From: Pyrinomonadaceae bacterium
Lineage (GTDB): Bacteria; Acidobacteriota; Blastocatellia; Pyrinomonadales; Pyrinomonadaceae
Reading direction: 5' to 3'
NCBI GenBank assembly: GCA_026129865.1
Contig: JAHCHG010000002.1
Span: 180,096 to 244,095, forward strand
Length of the DNA: 64,000 nucleotides
Both the position numbers and the translations under genes were made by a program. The notes under the pieces were generated by a model. That model saw only the letters and a list, made by a program, of their open reading frames with translations, made no database searches and had not been told where the DNA came from. Positions within the stretch are counted from its first letter, which is position 1. Each line of letters starts with the position of its first letter. Below are positions 1 to 9,459 of the stretch, piece after piece.

Positions 1-569
1 GCAAGTGCGTCGAGCATCATATTTTCTATCTCGAGACCGGCGCGGTGAATAGCTTTTACAATGTTTTGCCCGCCCGCGCTGGGGCTCGTAACGACATGAA
101 TTCTGCTTTCGAGCCGCGCACCGTGCATTCCGACCGGTTCGATAATGCCGTCCTGACCGTCGATAATAAATTCCTGCGGCAGCCGGTCGACGATGCGCCA
201 TCCGGCGGGAAGCTGCACCGCGCATGCAGATTCTATCGCGCGGTCGACATCGTCGCGCGTGATCTCGCGCCCGGCACCGGCAACCGCGACGACGCCGCTT
301 TTGTTCTCTCCCTGCAAATGCTCGCCGGAGATATTTACATTTACAACCTGAACTTCCAATCCGCTGACGCGTTCAGCCTCGTCAACCGCTTTTTTGACCG
401 ATTCGACAACGGAATCGCTTGTAATCACAATGCCGCGGCGCAATCCGCGCGAATCTGTCTGACCGATGCCGACGATCTCCATCACACCGTTTTCGCCGGC
501 TTCGCCGATCACGCAGCGAATCTTGCTTGTTCCGATATCCAGTCCGACTGCTTGAATTGAACGACTCAT
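1..569 (-). CDS. ftsA: Cell division protein FtsA, 5' part only
   Basis: Actin-like ATPase that tethers FtsZ to the membrane at the division site. Translating the minus strand from the ATG at 569 gives MSRSIQAVGLDIGTSKIRC, with the actin-fold phosphate-1 motif (GLDIGTSK). An SHS2-like domain 1C stretch follows, containing VNVNISGEHLQG. About 189 codons are visible; the rest, including the phosphate-2 loop and the membrane-targeting helix, lies beyond the left edge. It is the last visible gene of the dcw cluster, 39 bases after ftsQ, and ftsZ would be expected next outside the window. Identification is firm from the motif and context. Confidence 0.95.
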   Translation of the reverse strand, partial: MSRSIQAVGLDIGTSKIRCVIGEAGENGVMEIVGIGQTDSRGLRRGIVITSDSVVESVKKAVDEAERVSGLEVQVVNVNISGEHLQGENKSGVVAVAGAGREITRDDVDRAIESACAVQLPAGWRIVDRLPQEFIIDGQDGIIEPVGMHGARLESRIHVVTSPSAGGQNIVKAIHRAGLEIENMMLDAL

Positions 570-608
570 CTTTATTTACCTGTTAATAATTTCCCCAATC
601 AAAAGCAT

Positions 609-1427
609 CTAGTTTTCGCGCGGCTGTGCCACAGAACCCTGAACATCGTACGATTTAATTTCGCGCCCCTTATTAGCAACCGCTTTCAGCGCGTCGCGCA
701 AACCTTTTCCAAAATTTTTGTCGCCGAGCGATATAGTTACGGGTTCACCGGAATCGATGATCACCGCCTTTGCATCGCGAAGATCTCTGATCTCAACGGA
801 TTTCACGCGCTTAACAAGATCGAAGTCACGCCATTCCTGCAGCATTTCAGTGAACATTTTTACTCGCGACCTGTTTTCTTCTATCGAATTCAGGGTCTTC
901 GATTCGTCCCATCCCTTCAGAGAAAATGGAGGTCGGTCGGTGCCCGGTTCATAACGATTAAGTACGACGGCTTCTTCATCGACCCACAGTTCGCCCTGCG
1001 AAAGTTCGACCAAGGCGACAGGCTGACGTTCGATCACGTTAACGCGTATGCCGTCCGGCAAAATTCGCGACACGACGGCGGATTTTACAAGCGTCAGTTC
1101 TTCTATGTCTCGTCTTGTTTCTGCGAGATCAAGATTCCACACGCCGCTTTTTGCGGAATGGCGATTTACAATATTTTCAATATCGCTTCGCTTTCCGCGT
1201 TCGACGCCTTCGACCACGATCGATTTTGCATCGAAAAATGAAGACGCCGTTGCCGTGCGGTAACCCATCAATATTAAAAATCCGAGCCCGACCGTAATTC
1301 CGACCATGAAGATCAACGGAAGCAGCACCTTTAGCGCCGCGCCGCTTTTACCCGTTCTTTTAGGACCTGAAACACGACGCTTTGCTGCCGCCGGTCGTTT
1401 TCGTGCTGCTCTTTTTCGTGCTGCCAT
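609..1427 (-). CDS. ftsQ: Cell division protein FtsQ
   Basis: Bitopic membrane protein of the divisome that links FtsL/FtsB to the cytoplasmic ring. The 272-residue product has a very basic cytoplasmic N-terminus (Arg/Lys/Ala-rich, residues 1-28), one membrane segment at about 33-56, and a periplasmic POTRA domain starting near FDAKSIVVEGVERG. The FtsQ beta domain follows, with the motif LPDGIRVNVIERQPVALVE. Length is normal for the family. It lies between murC and ftsA, where murB or ddl often sit in other bacteria; neither is present here. The gap to murC is only 14 bases, so they are probably co-transcribed. Confidence 0.93.
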   Translation of the reverse strand: MAARKRAARKRPAAAKRRVSGPKRTGKSGAALKVLLPLIFMVGITVGLGFLILMGYRTATASSFFDAKSIVVEGVERGKRSDIENIVNRHSAKSGVWNLDLAETRRDIEELTLVKSAVVSRILPDGIRVNVIERQPVALVELSQGELWVDEEAVVLNRYEPGTDRPPFSLKGWDESKTLNSIEENRSRVKMFTEMLQEWRDFDLVKRVKSVEIRDLRDAKAVIIDSGEPVTISLGDKNFGKGLRDALKAVANKGREIKSYDVQGSVAQPREN

Positions 1428-1441
1428 AATCGATTCTCGTG

Positions 1442-2818
1442 TTAGTTCAGCTTTTCCAAAATTTCTTCGGAGAGCCCGGTAATACTTCCCGCACCAAGCG
1501 TGATGACGAGATCTCCTTCCTTAAGATCTTTAACCACCCGTTCAGCCGCGTCGTTTATTTCACCGATATATTGAACGTTCTTATGACCGAATTCCTTGAT
1601 CTTTTCCGTCAATACTTCCGCAGAAACTCCTTCGATCGGCTGTTCGCTCGCTGCGTAAATATCCAAAATGTAAAGCGCATCGGCATTGTTAAAACATCTT
1701 GCGAAATCTTCCATTAACTCCTGAGTTCGCGTGTATCTATGCGGTTGAAAAACCACGACGCTGCGGCGTCCGCCTGAACCGTTCTTTGCTGCCGCGAGAG
1801 TTGCGAGAATCTCCGTCGGATGATGACCATAATCGTCCACAACGACTATGCCGCGCGATTCGCCTTTAAATTCGAAGCGTCGATTTGCGTTCTTAAACTT
1901 CTTGAACGATTCAGCGATTTTCTCGAAGGGAATATCAAGTTCCAAACCGACGGCGGTCGCTGCCAATGCATTGTAAACATTATGCTTTCCGGGAACTGGC
2001 ATCGAAATCTCGCCAAGCAATGCCTTTCCTTTCACTACCTCGAATCTTGAGCCGAAACCATCGTCGTAAGAGATATTTCTTGCCGAGACATCTGCTTGTG
2101 CGGTAAACCCGTAGGTGACGCGCCGGCGCTTGATCTGCGGGATGATCGACTGAACATTCGGATCGTCGAGACAAAGTACACATGCACCGTAAAACGGAAC
2201 TTTGTTGATAAAGTCAGTAAAACACTGCATCACATCATCCATTCCCTTATAGGATTCCATATGCTCGCGATCGACGTTAGTTACGACAGCGATCGTCGGA
2301 TTAAGCATCAAAAACGACCTGTCGCTTTCGTCGGCTTCAATAACGAACCAGTCGCTTGTTCCGAGCTTTGCGTTCGAACCGAGCGTATCGACGACGCCGC
2401 CGACTATAGTCGTCGGATCGACGCCGGCGTGTCCGAGAACTGTCGCGACCATCGACGTAGTCGAAGTCTTTCCATGCGATCCCGCAACTGCGACAGAATA
2501 CGGTTTCAAAGTCATCAGTTCCGCCAGCATCTCGGCACGGGGAATTACCGGAATTTTCTTTTCGCGGGCGATGACAACTTCCGGGTTATCTGCCTTTACC
2601 GCCGAAGAATAAACGACAACCTGCGCGTCGCCGACATTTTCAGCCGAATGTCCTTCGTAGATCTTCGCCCCGATCTTTTCCAACCGGTCGGTGTTCTTTG
2701 ATTTTTTCAGATCCGAACCCGAAACCGTAAAATCCAGATTGCATAAAACTTCCGCAATTCCGGACATTCCGATCCCGCCGATGCCGATAAAATGTATATT
2801 TTTAACGTGTCTAAACAT
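1442..2818 (-). CDS. murC: UDP-N-acetylmuramate--L-alanine ligase MurC
   Basis: Cytoplasmic Mur ligase that adds L-alanine to UDP-MurNAc, the first peptide step of peptidoglycan precursor synthesis. The 458-residue product shows the N-terminal UDP-binding Rossmann motif (GIGGIGMSG, residues 12-20), the ATP P-loop GSHGKTST at 113-120, the central-domain region DESDRSFL and the C-terminal motif DDYGHHPTE. Length matches the family. The start codon is separated from murG by an unusual inverted heptamer array (2822-2921). The ATG at 2818 is the only start that keeps the Rossmann motif near the N-terminus. Confidence 0.96.
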   Translation of the reverse strand: MFRHVKNIHFIGIGGIGMSGIAEVLCNLDFTVSGSDLKKSKNTDRLEKIGAKIYEGHSAENVGDAQVVVYSSAVKADNPEVVIAREKKIPVIPRAEMLAELMTLKPYSVAVAGSHGKTSTTSMVATVLGHAGVDPTTIVGGVVDTLGSNAKLGTSDWFVIEADESDRSFLMLNPTIAVVTNVDREHMESYKGMDDVMQCFTDFINKVPFYGACVLCLDDPNVQSIIPQIKRRRVTYGFTAQADVSARNISYDDGFGSRFEVVKGKALLGEISMPVPGKHNVYNALAATAVGLELDIPFEKIAESFKKFKNANRRFEFKGESRGIVVVDDYGHHPTEILATLAAAKNGSGGRRSVVVFQPHRYTRTQELMEDFARCFNNADALYILDIYAASEQPIEGVSAEVLTEKIKEFGHKNVQYIGEINDAAERVVKDLKEGDLVITLGAGSITGLSEEILEKLN

Positions 2819-2821
2819 TCT

Positions 2822-2921
2822 GTTAGTAGTTAGCGGTTAGTGGTTAGTGGTTAGTGGTTAGTGGTTAGTGGTTAGTGGTTAGTTGAATTTACAACTTACA
2901 ACTAACGACTAACAACTAACA
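2822..2921. repeat. Inverted heptamer tandem array between murG and murC
   Basis: On the plus strand nine consecutive 7-base units of the form gttagtg fill 2822-2884. They are followed by a short spacer and then four to five units of the reversed type (acaacta/acgacta) at 2891-2921. The two halves are complementary in kind, so transcripts of either strand could fold into a long slipped hairpin. The reversed half also encodes the last six residues (M-L-V-V-S-R) and the TAG stop of MurG. It may act as an attenuator or mRNA-stability element between the two genes, which is inference. Confidence 0.85.
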
Positions 2922-3981
2922 TTTCTTCCATCAAATCAACTGTAACTTCCGCCGCATCCTGTTTTGCTAAGCTTTTCGCGGCTTTTTCCATTTCTGTTAT
3001 TTTTTCCGGTGCGTTAATCAATTCCTTAATTTCACTCGCCAGAGATTCTTTGCTCAAATCGCTCTGCAAGATCATTTTTGCCGCGCCTGCCGTTTGCAAC
3101 GCTTCGGCGTTTTTGCGCTGATGATCGTCAGCAGCGGTCGGCAGCGGAATCATAATCGAGGCTTTTCCTGCCGCTGAAAGTTCCGCACAAGTTGTTGCGC
3201 CCGCACGACATAACACCAAATCCGCTTTTTCAAATTCCGAAACCATATCGGTTATATATGCGCGAACATCCGCTTCGTTCCAACCTTCGCGCTTGTAAAT
3301 CTCTTCTATCTTTTCAAAATCAAACTCGCCCGTCTGATGCGTAATATTCAATTTATCTTTGACCGAATTTAATATTGGCAACGCTTCGGTCATCGTATTA
3401 TTTATCGCTCTCGCGCCTTGCGAACCGCCGAAGATCAAAAGATTTAACTTTTCTTCGCGCGATTTCGGCTGAATTTCAAAAAACTCTTTTCGCACCGGAT
3501 TTCCGGTAACAATTCCTTTCTTACCGAAAAACGGCAATGCTTCTTCAAATGTCAAAGCAGCTTTTGTGATGAACGGCGCGAGCCGACGATTCGTAAATCC
3601 CGGAAGCGCGTTCGAGTCCATCACAAGCGTCGGAATCCGCATCAAACTCGCCATTAAAAGAACCGAACCCGTTACATAACCGCCTGCGCCGACGACGACA
3701 TCGGGATTAAAATCCTTAATGATCTTCCGCGCTTCGAGAAAACTCTTCGGCAAAATCATCAAACCTTTTAACTGCCCGACGATTCCGACATTTTTCAGTC
3801 CCGCGCTGTTTATCAAAGAAAGTTCAAAACCATTCGCCGGAACGATTTTCGTTTCAAGCCCGCGAGCCGAACCGACAAATAACACTTTCGACTCCGCATC
3901 ACGCTGCAAAATCTCTTTCGCAACCGCAATTCCCGGATAAATATGTCCGCCCGTTCCTCCGGCGGCGATCAAAACTTTCAT
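2902..3981 (-). CDS. murG: UDP-GlcNAc transferase MurG (lipid II synthase)
   Basis: Peripheral membrane glycosyltransferase (GT28) that transfers GlcNAc from UDP-GlcNAc to lipid I, giving lipid II. The 359-residue product begins with the glycine-rich loop GGTGGHIYPGIAVAKE (residues 8-23). It has the second-domain loop FGGSQGARAIN and the donor-binding region LCRAGATTCAELSAAGKASIMIPLP. Length is normal. Its extreme C-terminus (LVVSR) is encoded inside a heptamer repeat array, so the tail has probably been remodelled by repeat expansion. It sits between ftsW and murC in the dcw cluster. Confidence 0.96.
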   Translation of the reverse strand: MKVLIAAGGTGGHIYPGIAVAKEILQRDAESKVLFVGSARGLETKIVPANGFELSLINSAGLKNVGIVGQLKGLMILPKSFLEARKIIKDFNPDVVVGAGGYVTGSVLLMASLMRIPTLVMDSNALPGFTNRRLAPFITKAALTFEEALPFFGKKGIVTGNPVRKEFFEIQPKSREEKLNLLIFGGSQGARAINNTMTEALPILNSVKDKLNITHQTGEFDFEKIEEIYKREGWNEADVRAYITDMVSEFEKADLVLCRAGATTCAELSAAGKASIMIPLPTAADDHQRKNAEALQTAGAAKMILQSDLSKESLASEIKELINAPEKITEMEKAAKSLAKQDAAEVTVDLMEEMLVVSR

Positions 3982-4065
3982 TTCATTTCACCGCAGAGAC
4001 GCAAAGACGCAGAGATAATCTAAAATCAAATCTATGTTTATCTGTGTTCATCTGTGGTTTCATTT
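3982..4065. repeat. Short-unit repeat segment between ftsW and murG
   Basis: This 84-base spacer contains two low-complexity blocks: an approximate octamer run built on gacgcaaa/gacgcaga (about 3994-4013), and a block of the type tatctgtgttcatctgtgg further right. Blocks like these recur in intergenic spacers of many bacteria. No promoter or coding potential was recognised. It is listed because similar small arrays occur at several other spacers in this window. Confidence 0.5.
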
Positions 4066-5247
4066 TTATTTCAATCCCGTTCTATTTCGTCGCTTTCGCG
4101 GTTTCGATTTTTCATAATTTCTTTCAACAAAATCAACTTTTACATCAACAAATCCGGCATATTGAGATAAATTCAGCAAAACTCCGATCGCGCAAAGTGT
4201 AATAACGATTGAAGATCCGCCATATGAAATAAACGGCAGCGGAATTCCCTTTGCCGGCAGGATCGAGATCACGACCGAAATGTTAAAAAGCGCCTGAACA
4301 ATTATTCCCGTGATGATGCCGATGCCGAGCAGCTTTCCAAAACGGTCCGGAGCGAGCAGCGCTGCACGTGTTCCGCGCCACAATAAAAGCGTAAACGCCA
4401 AAACCACTGTCAGCGTACCGATTAATCCAAATTCTTCTCCGACGACCGCGAATATAAAATCCGAATGCGGATACGGCAGGTAAAAAAGTTTCTGCTGCCC
4501 TTTTGCAAATCCTTCGCCTAAAAACCCGCCCGAACCGATCGCATAAAGCGATTGAACGACCTGATAACCCGCATCGTCGGCGTGCGCGAACGGATCTAAG
4601 AACGCCATCAGCCGCTCGACACGCCACGGCGCGAACATTAAAGCCGACACGCCGACCGCCAGCAAACCGAGCAGAACAGCGGCGATATGCAGCAATTTTG
4701 CACCGGCAGTAAAATAAACAGCCGAAAATATCGCACAAAGTACGATCGTCGTTCCCAGATCGGGCTCGAAGATTATCAAGCCGCCAAATATCGCCATGAC
4801 GGCTAAGCACGGCAGAACCGTTTCCTTAATGTTCCCGATTCGGTCTTCGTTACGGGTTAAAAAATATGCGAGAAACAGCGGCAAAACGATCTTTGCGATC
4901 TCCGAAGGCTGAAGCGAAAAACCGCCGAATCTGATCCAGCGCCGCGCGCCGTTAACGGTTGGAAATCCGAACACGCTGATCAATAAAATGACTGTCAGCA
5001 AAAGCGAACCGTAAATAATTAAAGGTCTTTGATAATTTCGATAATCGATCCGGCTGATCGCGAACATTGCGGCTAATCCGACAGCGGTGAACAAAAGCTG
5101 TTTATAGAAATATGTATATTGGCTGACGCCCTCGGTTTCTTTCAGCGCGAGCATTGCCGATGCGCTGTAGACCATAACGACGCCGAACAGCGCCAGCGCC
5201 GCGGCGATCGCAAAAAGAAACCAATCCATTCTGAGCTTTTTAGCCAT
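4066..5247 (-). CDS. ftsW: Lipid II polymerase FtsW (SEDS family)
   Basis: Integral membrane SEDS glycosyltransferase that polymerises lipid II at the septum together with its cognate class B PBP, here FtsI. The 393-residue product has about ten hydrophobic segments. It carries the family signatures NGARRWI, the periplasmic loop PHSDFIFAVVGEEFGLIG with the catalytic-region Asp, and the C-terminal KGIPLPFISYGGSS. A basic C-terminal tail (KSKPRKRRNRTGLK) is cytoplasmic. Length and gene position (murD-ftsW-murG) fit FtsW rather than RodA. ftsI lies in the same cluster. Confidence 0.95.
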   Translation of the reverse strand: MAKKLRMDWFLFAIAAALALFGVVMVYSASAMLALKETEGVSQYTYFYKQLLFTAVGLAAMFAISRIDYRNYQRPLIIYGSLLLTVILLISVFGFPTVNGARRWIRFGGFSLQPSEIAKIVLPLFLAYFLTRNEDRIGNIKETVLPCLAVMAIFGGLIIFEPDLGTTIVLCAIFSAVYFTAGAKLLHIAAVLLGLLAVGVSALMFAPWRVERLMAFLDPFAHADDAGYQVVQSLYAIGSGGFLGEGFAKGQQKLFYLPYPHSDFIFAVVGEEFGLIGTLTVVLAFTLLLWRGTRAALLAPDRFGKLLGIGIITGIIVQALFNISVVISILPAKGIPLPFISYGGSSIVITLCAIGVLLNLSQYAGFVDVKVDFVERNYEKSKPRKRRNRTGLK

Positions 5248-5408
5248 AGATATTTGTCCGGCAGTTCGAACCTAACTACATTTCCGTCAAACAATTTTCA
5301 CACATCGCGACCGAACTAATTTTTACTATCAAGACCGGCAGCGTTTTATCTCGTTCAAATACTTGCGAACGTTTTCGCGGTTTTGTCCCCGTTCGTGCGG
5401 ATTAATTC

Positions 5409-6794
5409 TTATTGCGCCGTTTTCAATTTCGCACTGTTTTTCAGATTTTCAACTTCCGATTTGAAAACCCGTCCGCGTTCTTCAAAACTTTTGAACATAT
5501 CAAAGCTAGCGCACGCCGGTGCGAGAAGGACAAAATCGCCGTCTCGCGCCGCATTAAGTGAAATTCTCACCGCGTCGCCGAGATCGACGGCGCGCGATGT
5601 TTCCGCGTATTCCTTTAATTGATATTCAATATTTTCCGCGTCCGCGCCGATTGTGATCAAATGTCGAACTTTGTCTTTGATCAAATTCGCGAGCGGTTCG
5701 TACGGAGCGTTTTTTCCCAATCCGCCGAGGATCAGGATAATTTTTCCCGGTTCTTCGCCTAGAGCTTCGAGAGCTTTCAGAGTCGCGTCAACACTCGTCG
5801 CTTTCGAATCGTTGTAAAATTTCACGCCGTCGATCTCCGAAACGAATTCGAGCCGGTGTTCGACTGCTTTAAAATTGTGGATCGTTTCACGCATCGATTC
5901 CGGCGAGGCGCCGCATGCCAATCCGGCAGCAAGACCCGCCAGGATATTTTGCACATTATGAACGCCGCGCAGCGTCATTTCATCGCGCGTCGTCAGCACT
6001 TTTTCCTTTCCGTTCGCCCGGCAGACCAGATCGCGTCCGCGCAAAAACAATCCTTCATCGAGGATCTTCGCGGTCGAAAACAGCACGACATTCGCCTTCA
6101 AATTCGTCGCCCAATCTGCCGTAACCTCATCATCCGCGTTTAGAATTGCAAGATCTTCCGCCGTTTGATTCATGAACAAACGCCGTTTCGCCGCTGCGTA
6201 ATCGCTGAAAAAATCGTAACGGTCAAGATGATTCGGCGTAACGTTTAAACATATTCCAACGTTCGGTCTGAATTCCTTGATCGTTTCAAGCTGAAAACTC
6301 GAGAGTTCCGCAACCGTCCATCCGTCGCCGGTTGATGATTCGGCGAGTTCGATCAGCGGAGTTCCGATGTTTCCGCCGATCTGAGTATCGATTCCGGCAT
6401 CTTTCAAGATCCGACCGACCAAAGACGTCGTCGTCGTTTTACCGTTCGAACCGGTTATCCCGACGATCCGTCCTTTCATAAATCGATAGGCAAGTTCTAC
6501 CTCGCCGATCACTTCGCCGTCTTTGCGGTCGACATATTTTGCCGGGATCGAATTTGTCGGAATTCCGGGTGAAATAACTACCAGTTCGATCTGATCGAGC
6601 AGCCATGACGGCAGATTGCCGTCGATCAGCCCGACTTTTTCGTGCTTTAATTGAAGCGCTTCGTCCGACCATTCCGCCTGCGGTTTTTTGTCATGAAGCG
6701 CAACAATTGCGCCGCGCGCCGCCAGGAAACGTGCAGAAGCGACGCCGCTTTTTCCGGCGCCCAACACAAGTGTTTTTTTCTCGCGTAGCTCCAT
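5409..6794 (-). CDS. murD: UDP-MurNAc-L-Ala--D-Glu ligase MurD
   Basis: Cytoplasmic Mur ligase that adds D-glutamate to UDP-MurNAc-L-alanine. The 461-residue product has the N-terminal motif LVLGAGKSGVASA (residues 9-21), the P-loop GSNGKTTTT at 115-123, the central NVTPNHLDRY and the C-terminal region YNDSKATSVDAT typical of MurD. Length is normal. It begins 5 bases downstream of the mraY stop on the minus strand, so the two are almost certainly co-transcribed. The 160-base spacer after murD, before ftsW, shows no gene. Confidence 0.96.
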   Translation of the reverse strand: MELREKKTLVLGAGKSGVASARFLAARGAIVALHDKKPQAEWSDEALQLKHEKVGLIDGNLPSWLLDQIELVVISPGIPTNSIPAKYVDRKDGEVIGEVELAYRFMKGRIVGITGSNGKTTTTSLVGRILKDAGIDTQIGGNIGTPLIELAESSTGDGWTVAELSSFQLETIKEFRPNVGICLNVTPNHLDRYDFFSDYAAAKRRLFMNQTAEDLAILNADDEVTADWATNLKANVVLFSTAKILDEGLFLRGRDLVCRANGKEKVLTTRDEMTLRGVHNVQNILAGLAAGLACGASPESMRETIHNFKAVEHRLEFVSEIDGVKFYNDSKATSVDATLKALEALGEEPGKIILILGGLGKNAPYEPLANLIKDKVRHLITIGADAENIEYQLKEYAETSRAVDLGDAVRISLNAARDGDFVLLAPACASFDMFKSFEERGRVFKSEVENLKNSAKLKTAQ

Positions 6795-6799
6795 TTTTC

Positions 6800-7951
6800 C
6801 TATCGCAGTTTAAGCGTCGACAAACTCAGCAGCGCAAAAAGAATTGCGACGATGACAAACCGGAAGACCACTTTAGATTCCTTCCATCCGGACATTTGAA
6901 AATGATGATGGATCGGCGCCTGCTTAAAAATTCGCTTGCCGACACCGCCCGTTCTGCGTGTGAACTTAAAATAAGAAACCTGCAGCATCACCGAAACAGC
7001 TTCCAAAATAAACACACCGCCGATGAACGGCAGAAGGAATTCTTGTTTCGTCAGAATGGCGACGGTTCCCAACGCTCCGCCGATCGCAAGACTTCCCACA
7101 TCGCCCATGAAAACCTCGGCGGGCGGCGAGTTATACCACAAAAATCCCAGACTTGCGCCGACGATCGCTCCGCAAAACACGGTCAATTCTGCTGCTTCCG
7201 GTTTATGCGTGATCTCAAGATAATCTGCCCAGCGGCGGTCGCTCGAAACATAGGTCAGCGCTGTAAACGCCGACATCGCGATAAAAGTTACGCTTGTCGC
7301 AAGTCCGTCCATTCCGTCAGTAAGATTTACGGCATTTGACGAACCGAGCAAGATGAAAATGATAAAGATCAGGTAAATTACCGGTCCGACATAACTTATG
7401 CTGATCGCGGGATTAGTTTCAGCGGTAGCCTTAAAAAACGGGATACTAATATTCCAGGGATAATTTGCGAACCAGTAAAGCGCACCGAAAACGACGATCG
7501 CCGTTAGTAATTGTCCGGCGATCTTTTGCCATCCGGTTAAACCTAAACTGCGTTTTTTGACGATCTTTATGTAATCGTCCGCAAATCCGATCAAACCGAA
7601 CGAAGTAGTTGCGCCGAGTGCGAGCCATAGATAAAGACTGTCGAGCCTTGCCCACAGAATTGTCGAGAGAAAAACCGTCCCGAGGATCAGAATTCCGCCC
7701 ATCGTCGGTGTTCCTTTTTTCGCCTGATGCTCGGCTGAAAGTTCTTCGCGGATCTCCTGACCGTATTTCAGATCCTGAAGCTTTTTTATGACCCGTCCGC
7801 CGAGAAGCAACGACAAAAGCAAAGCCGTGATCGTCGCCCACGCGGTCCTGAACGTCACATATTGAATGACGTTGAGTCCCTTAAAGATGTACGATTCGCT
7901 TCCCGCGCCGTACGTCTTGTAGATCCATTGATATAAAATGTAATAGAGCAT
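6800..7951 (-). CDS. mraY: Phospho-MurNAc-pentapeptide translocase MraY
   Basis: Membrane enzyme that transfers phospho-MurNAc-pentapeptide to undecaprenyl phosphate, forming lipid I. The 383-residue product has about ten membrane segments and the conserved Asp-rich loops: [17 protein letters not shown] and [18 protein letters not shown]. It also has the near-C-terminal [10 protein letters not shown] signature. Length is slightly above the E. coli enzyme. It lies between murF and murD, the common dcw order. Identification is unambiguous. Confidence 0.97.
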   Translation of the reverse strand: MLYYILYQWIYKTYGAGSESYIFKGLNVIQYVTFRTAWATITALLLSLLLGGRVIKKLQDLKYGQEIREELSAEHQAKKGTPTMGGILILGTVFLSTILWARLDSLYLWLALGATTSFGLIGFADDYIKIVKKRSLGLTGWQKIAGQLLTAIVVFGALYWFANYPWNISIPFFKATAETNPAISISYVGPVIYLIFIIFILLGSSNAVNLTDGMDGLATSVTFIAMSAFTALTYVSSDRRWADYLEITHKPEAAELTVFCGAIVGASLGFLWYNSPPAEVFMGDVGSLAIGGALGTVAILTKQEFLLPFIGGVFILEAVSVMLQVSYFKFTRRTGGVGKRIFKQAPIHHHFQMSGWKESKVVFRFVIVAILFALLSLSTLKLR

Positions 7952-7986
7952 TTGGTCGTTCTATGACTGTAAATTGTTTCGAAAGA

Positions 7987-9459
7987 TCAGGTTGCGGACG
8001 CGTCGAGCGATTCGCCGGGCTTAAATTTTTGAACGATCTTTTCTACAACTTTTTCGGTCTTTACTCCGCGCGAGCCTTTAACCAGGATCAGATCGCCGGA
8101 TCGTATTTCACCGGCGAGAAATTCGCCTGCGGATTCCGAATCATCAAAAAATCGGGCGTCCGGCAATCCGTTTTCCAGCGCGCCGTCGACCATTTCTTTT
8201 GCAAGCCCGCGAACTCCGATCAACAGGTCGATTCCCTGTTCAGCGATCTCGCGACCGGTTTTCCGGTGAATTTCGCGTTCTGCGCCGCCCAGTTCAAGCA
8301 TTTCTCCTGCGACAACGATCTTTCGCGCCGCGGTTCCCGCGCTTTTCATCGATTCGATCACGGAAAGCAGCGCCGACGGATTTGAATTGTACGAATCGTT
8401 TATTACTGTAAAACCTTCGCGAAAATGCAGTATTTCGCCGCGCTGCGAAATAGGTCTGATATTCCCGAGTGCCTTCGCTATTTCTTTCGCGGTCATTCCG
8501 AAATGATGCCCGACCGCTGCCGCCGCGAGCGCATTCATGACATTGTGCCGACCGGAAAGCTGTATCGAAACCTGAGCCTCATCGCGCGGCGTTATCAGCC
8601 GAAATTTCGTTTCGCCGAATTGTTCGACTTCGATGTCCTTTGCCATCACGTCGGAATCATTGACGATTCCGTACGTCAAAACGCTTCCTTTGCTCAATTG
8701 GCGCATAGCCAGAACTCTTTCGTCGTCAGAATTCAGCACTGCGGTCCCGCCCGTTTTCATTCCTTCGACCAATTCTGCCTTTGCCTTCGCAATTCGTTCG
8801 ATCGAGCCGAGATGTTCCAAATGAACCGGCAGAACATTTAGCGCAACGGCGACATCGGGCGGCGTAATTTCGCAAAGCCGTGCGATCTCGCGCATCGGGG
8901 TCGACATTCCCATTTCAAGAACCGCGATATCGAAATCGTGATATTTCGCCAGATTCAAAACCGTCAGCGGATGACCGAGACCATTATTGTAGTTCTTAAT
9001 ATTTCGTAAAACGTTTTTGCCTGCAGCTTCCAAAACGAATGCTGTCAGTTCTTTAGCCGTAGTTTTTCCCGCGCTTCCGGTGATCGCAACGACCGGTCGA
9101 TTCCACCGGGCATAAACCCCGTGAGCCAGATTTTGCAGCGCCAGAATCGCGTCATCCGTAAAAACAAGCCTATCTTCAAACTGCTCGAGCGCGGCGCGAT
9201 TTTCTTCGAACCGGTCGCGTCGCACTACGCAAGCGACCGCTCCGTTTTCAAAAGCAGACGGAACAAATTTTGTCGAATCTTCAAATTCCCCGTTAAATCC
9301 GTTGTTCTTATATTCCGGCTGCGAGAGCGCAAAAAAGACATTTCCCGCTTTTACTTCTCTCGAGTCGATCGCAAAGGATGTAACCTCGGTTTCAAGTAAA
9401 GCGGGGGAAAGGTTCGACGTGTCCGCGCCGGTATATTCAATGGCGGTTTTCAGTTTCAA
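7987..9459 (-). CDS. murF: UDP-MurNAc-tripeptide--D-Ala-D-Ala ligase MurF
   Basis: Cytoplasmic Mur ligase that adds D-Ala-D-Ala to complete the UDP-MurNAc-pentapeptide. The 490-residue product has the P-loop GSAGKTT at 128-134. It also shows the MurF-type region NYNNGLGHPLTVLNL and the motif INDSYNSNPSAL that distinguishes MurF from MurE. The ATG overlaps the ftsI stop by four bases (ATGA), implying translational coupling. In most dcw clusters murE separates ftsI and murF; it is missing here, so MurE must be encoded elsewhere. Confidence 0.95.
   Translation of the reverse strand: MKLKTAIEYTGADTSNLSPALLETEVTSFAIDSREVKAGNVFFALSQPEYKNNGFNGEFEDSTKFVPSAFENGAVACVVRRDRFEENRAALEQFEDRLVFTDDAILALQNLAHGVYARWNRPVVAITGSAGKTTAKELTAFVLEAAGKNVLRNIKNYNNGLGHPLTVLNLAKYHDFDIAVLEMGMSTPMREIARLCEITPPDVAVALNVLPVHLEHLGSIERIAKAKAELVEGMKTGGTAVLNSDDERVLAMRQLSKGSVLTYGIVNDSDVMAKDIEVEQFGETKFRLITPRDEAQVSIQLSGRHNVMNALAAAAVGHHFGMTAKEIAKALGNIRPISQRGEILHFREGFTVINDSYNSNPSALLSVIESMKSAGTAARKIVVAGEMLELGGAEREIHRKTGREIAEQGIDLLIGVRGLAKEMVDGALENGLPDARFFDDSESAGEFLAGEIRSGDLILVKGSRGVKTEKVVEKIVQKFKPGESLDASAT

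Noticed and set aside
4283..4810. Second minus-strand frame of 175 codons within ftsW
   Set aside because: It overlaps the FtsW coding sequence fully in another frame and is arginine/cysteine-rich nonsense.
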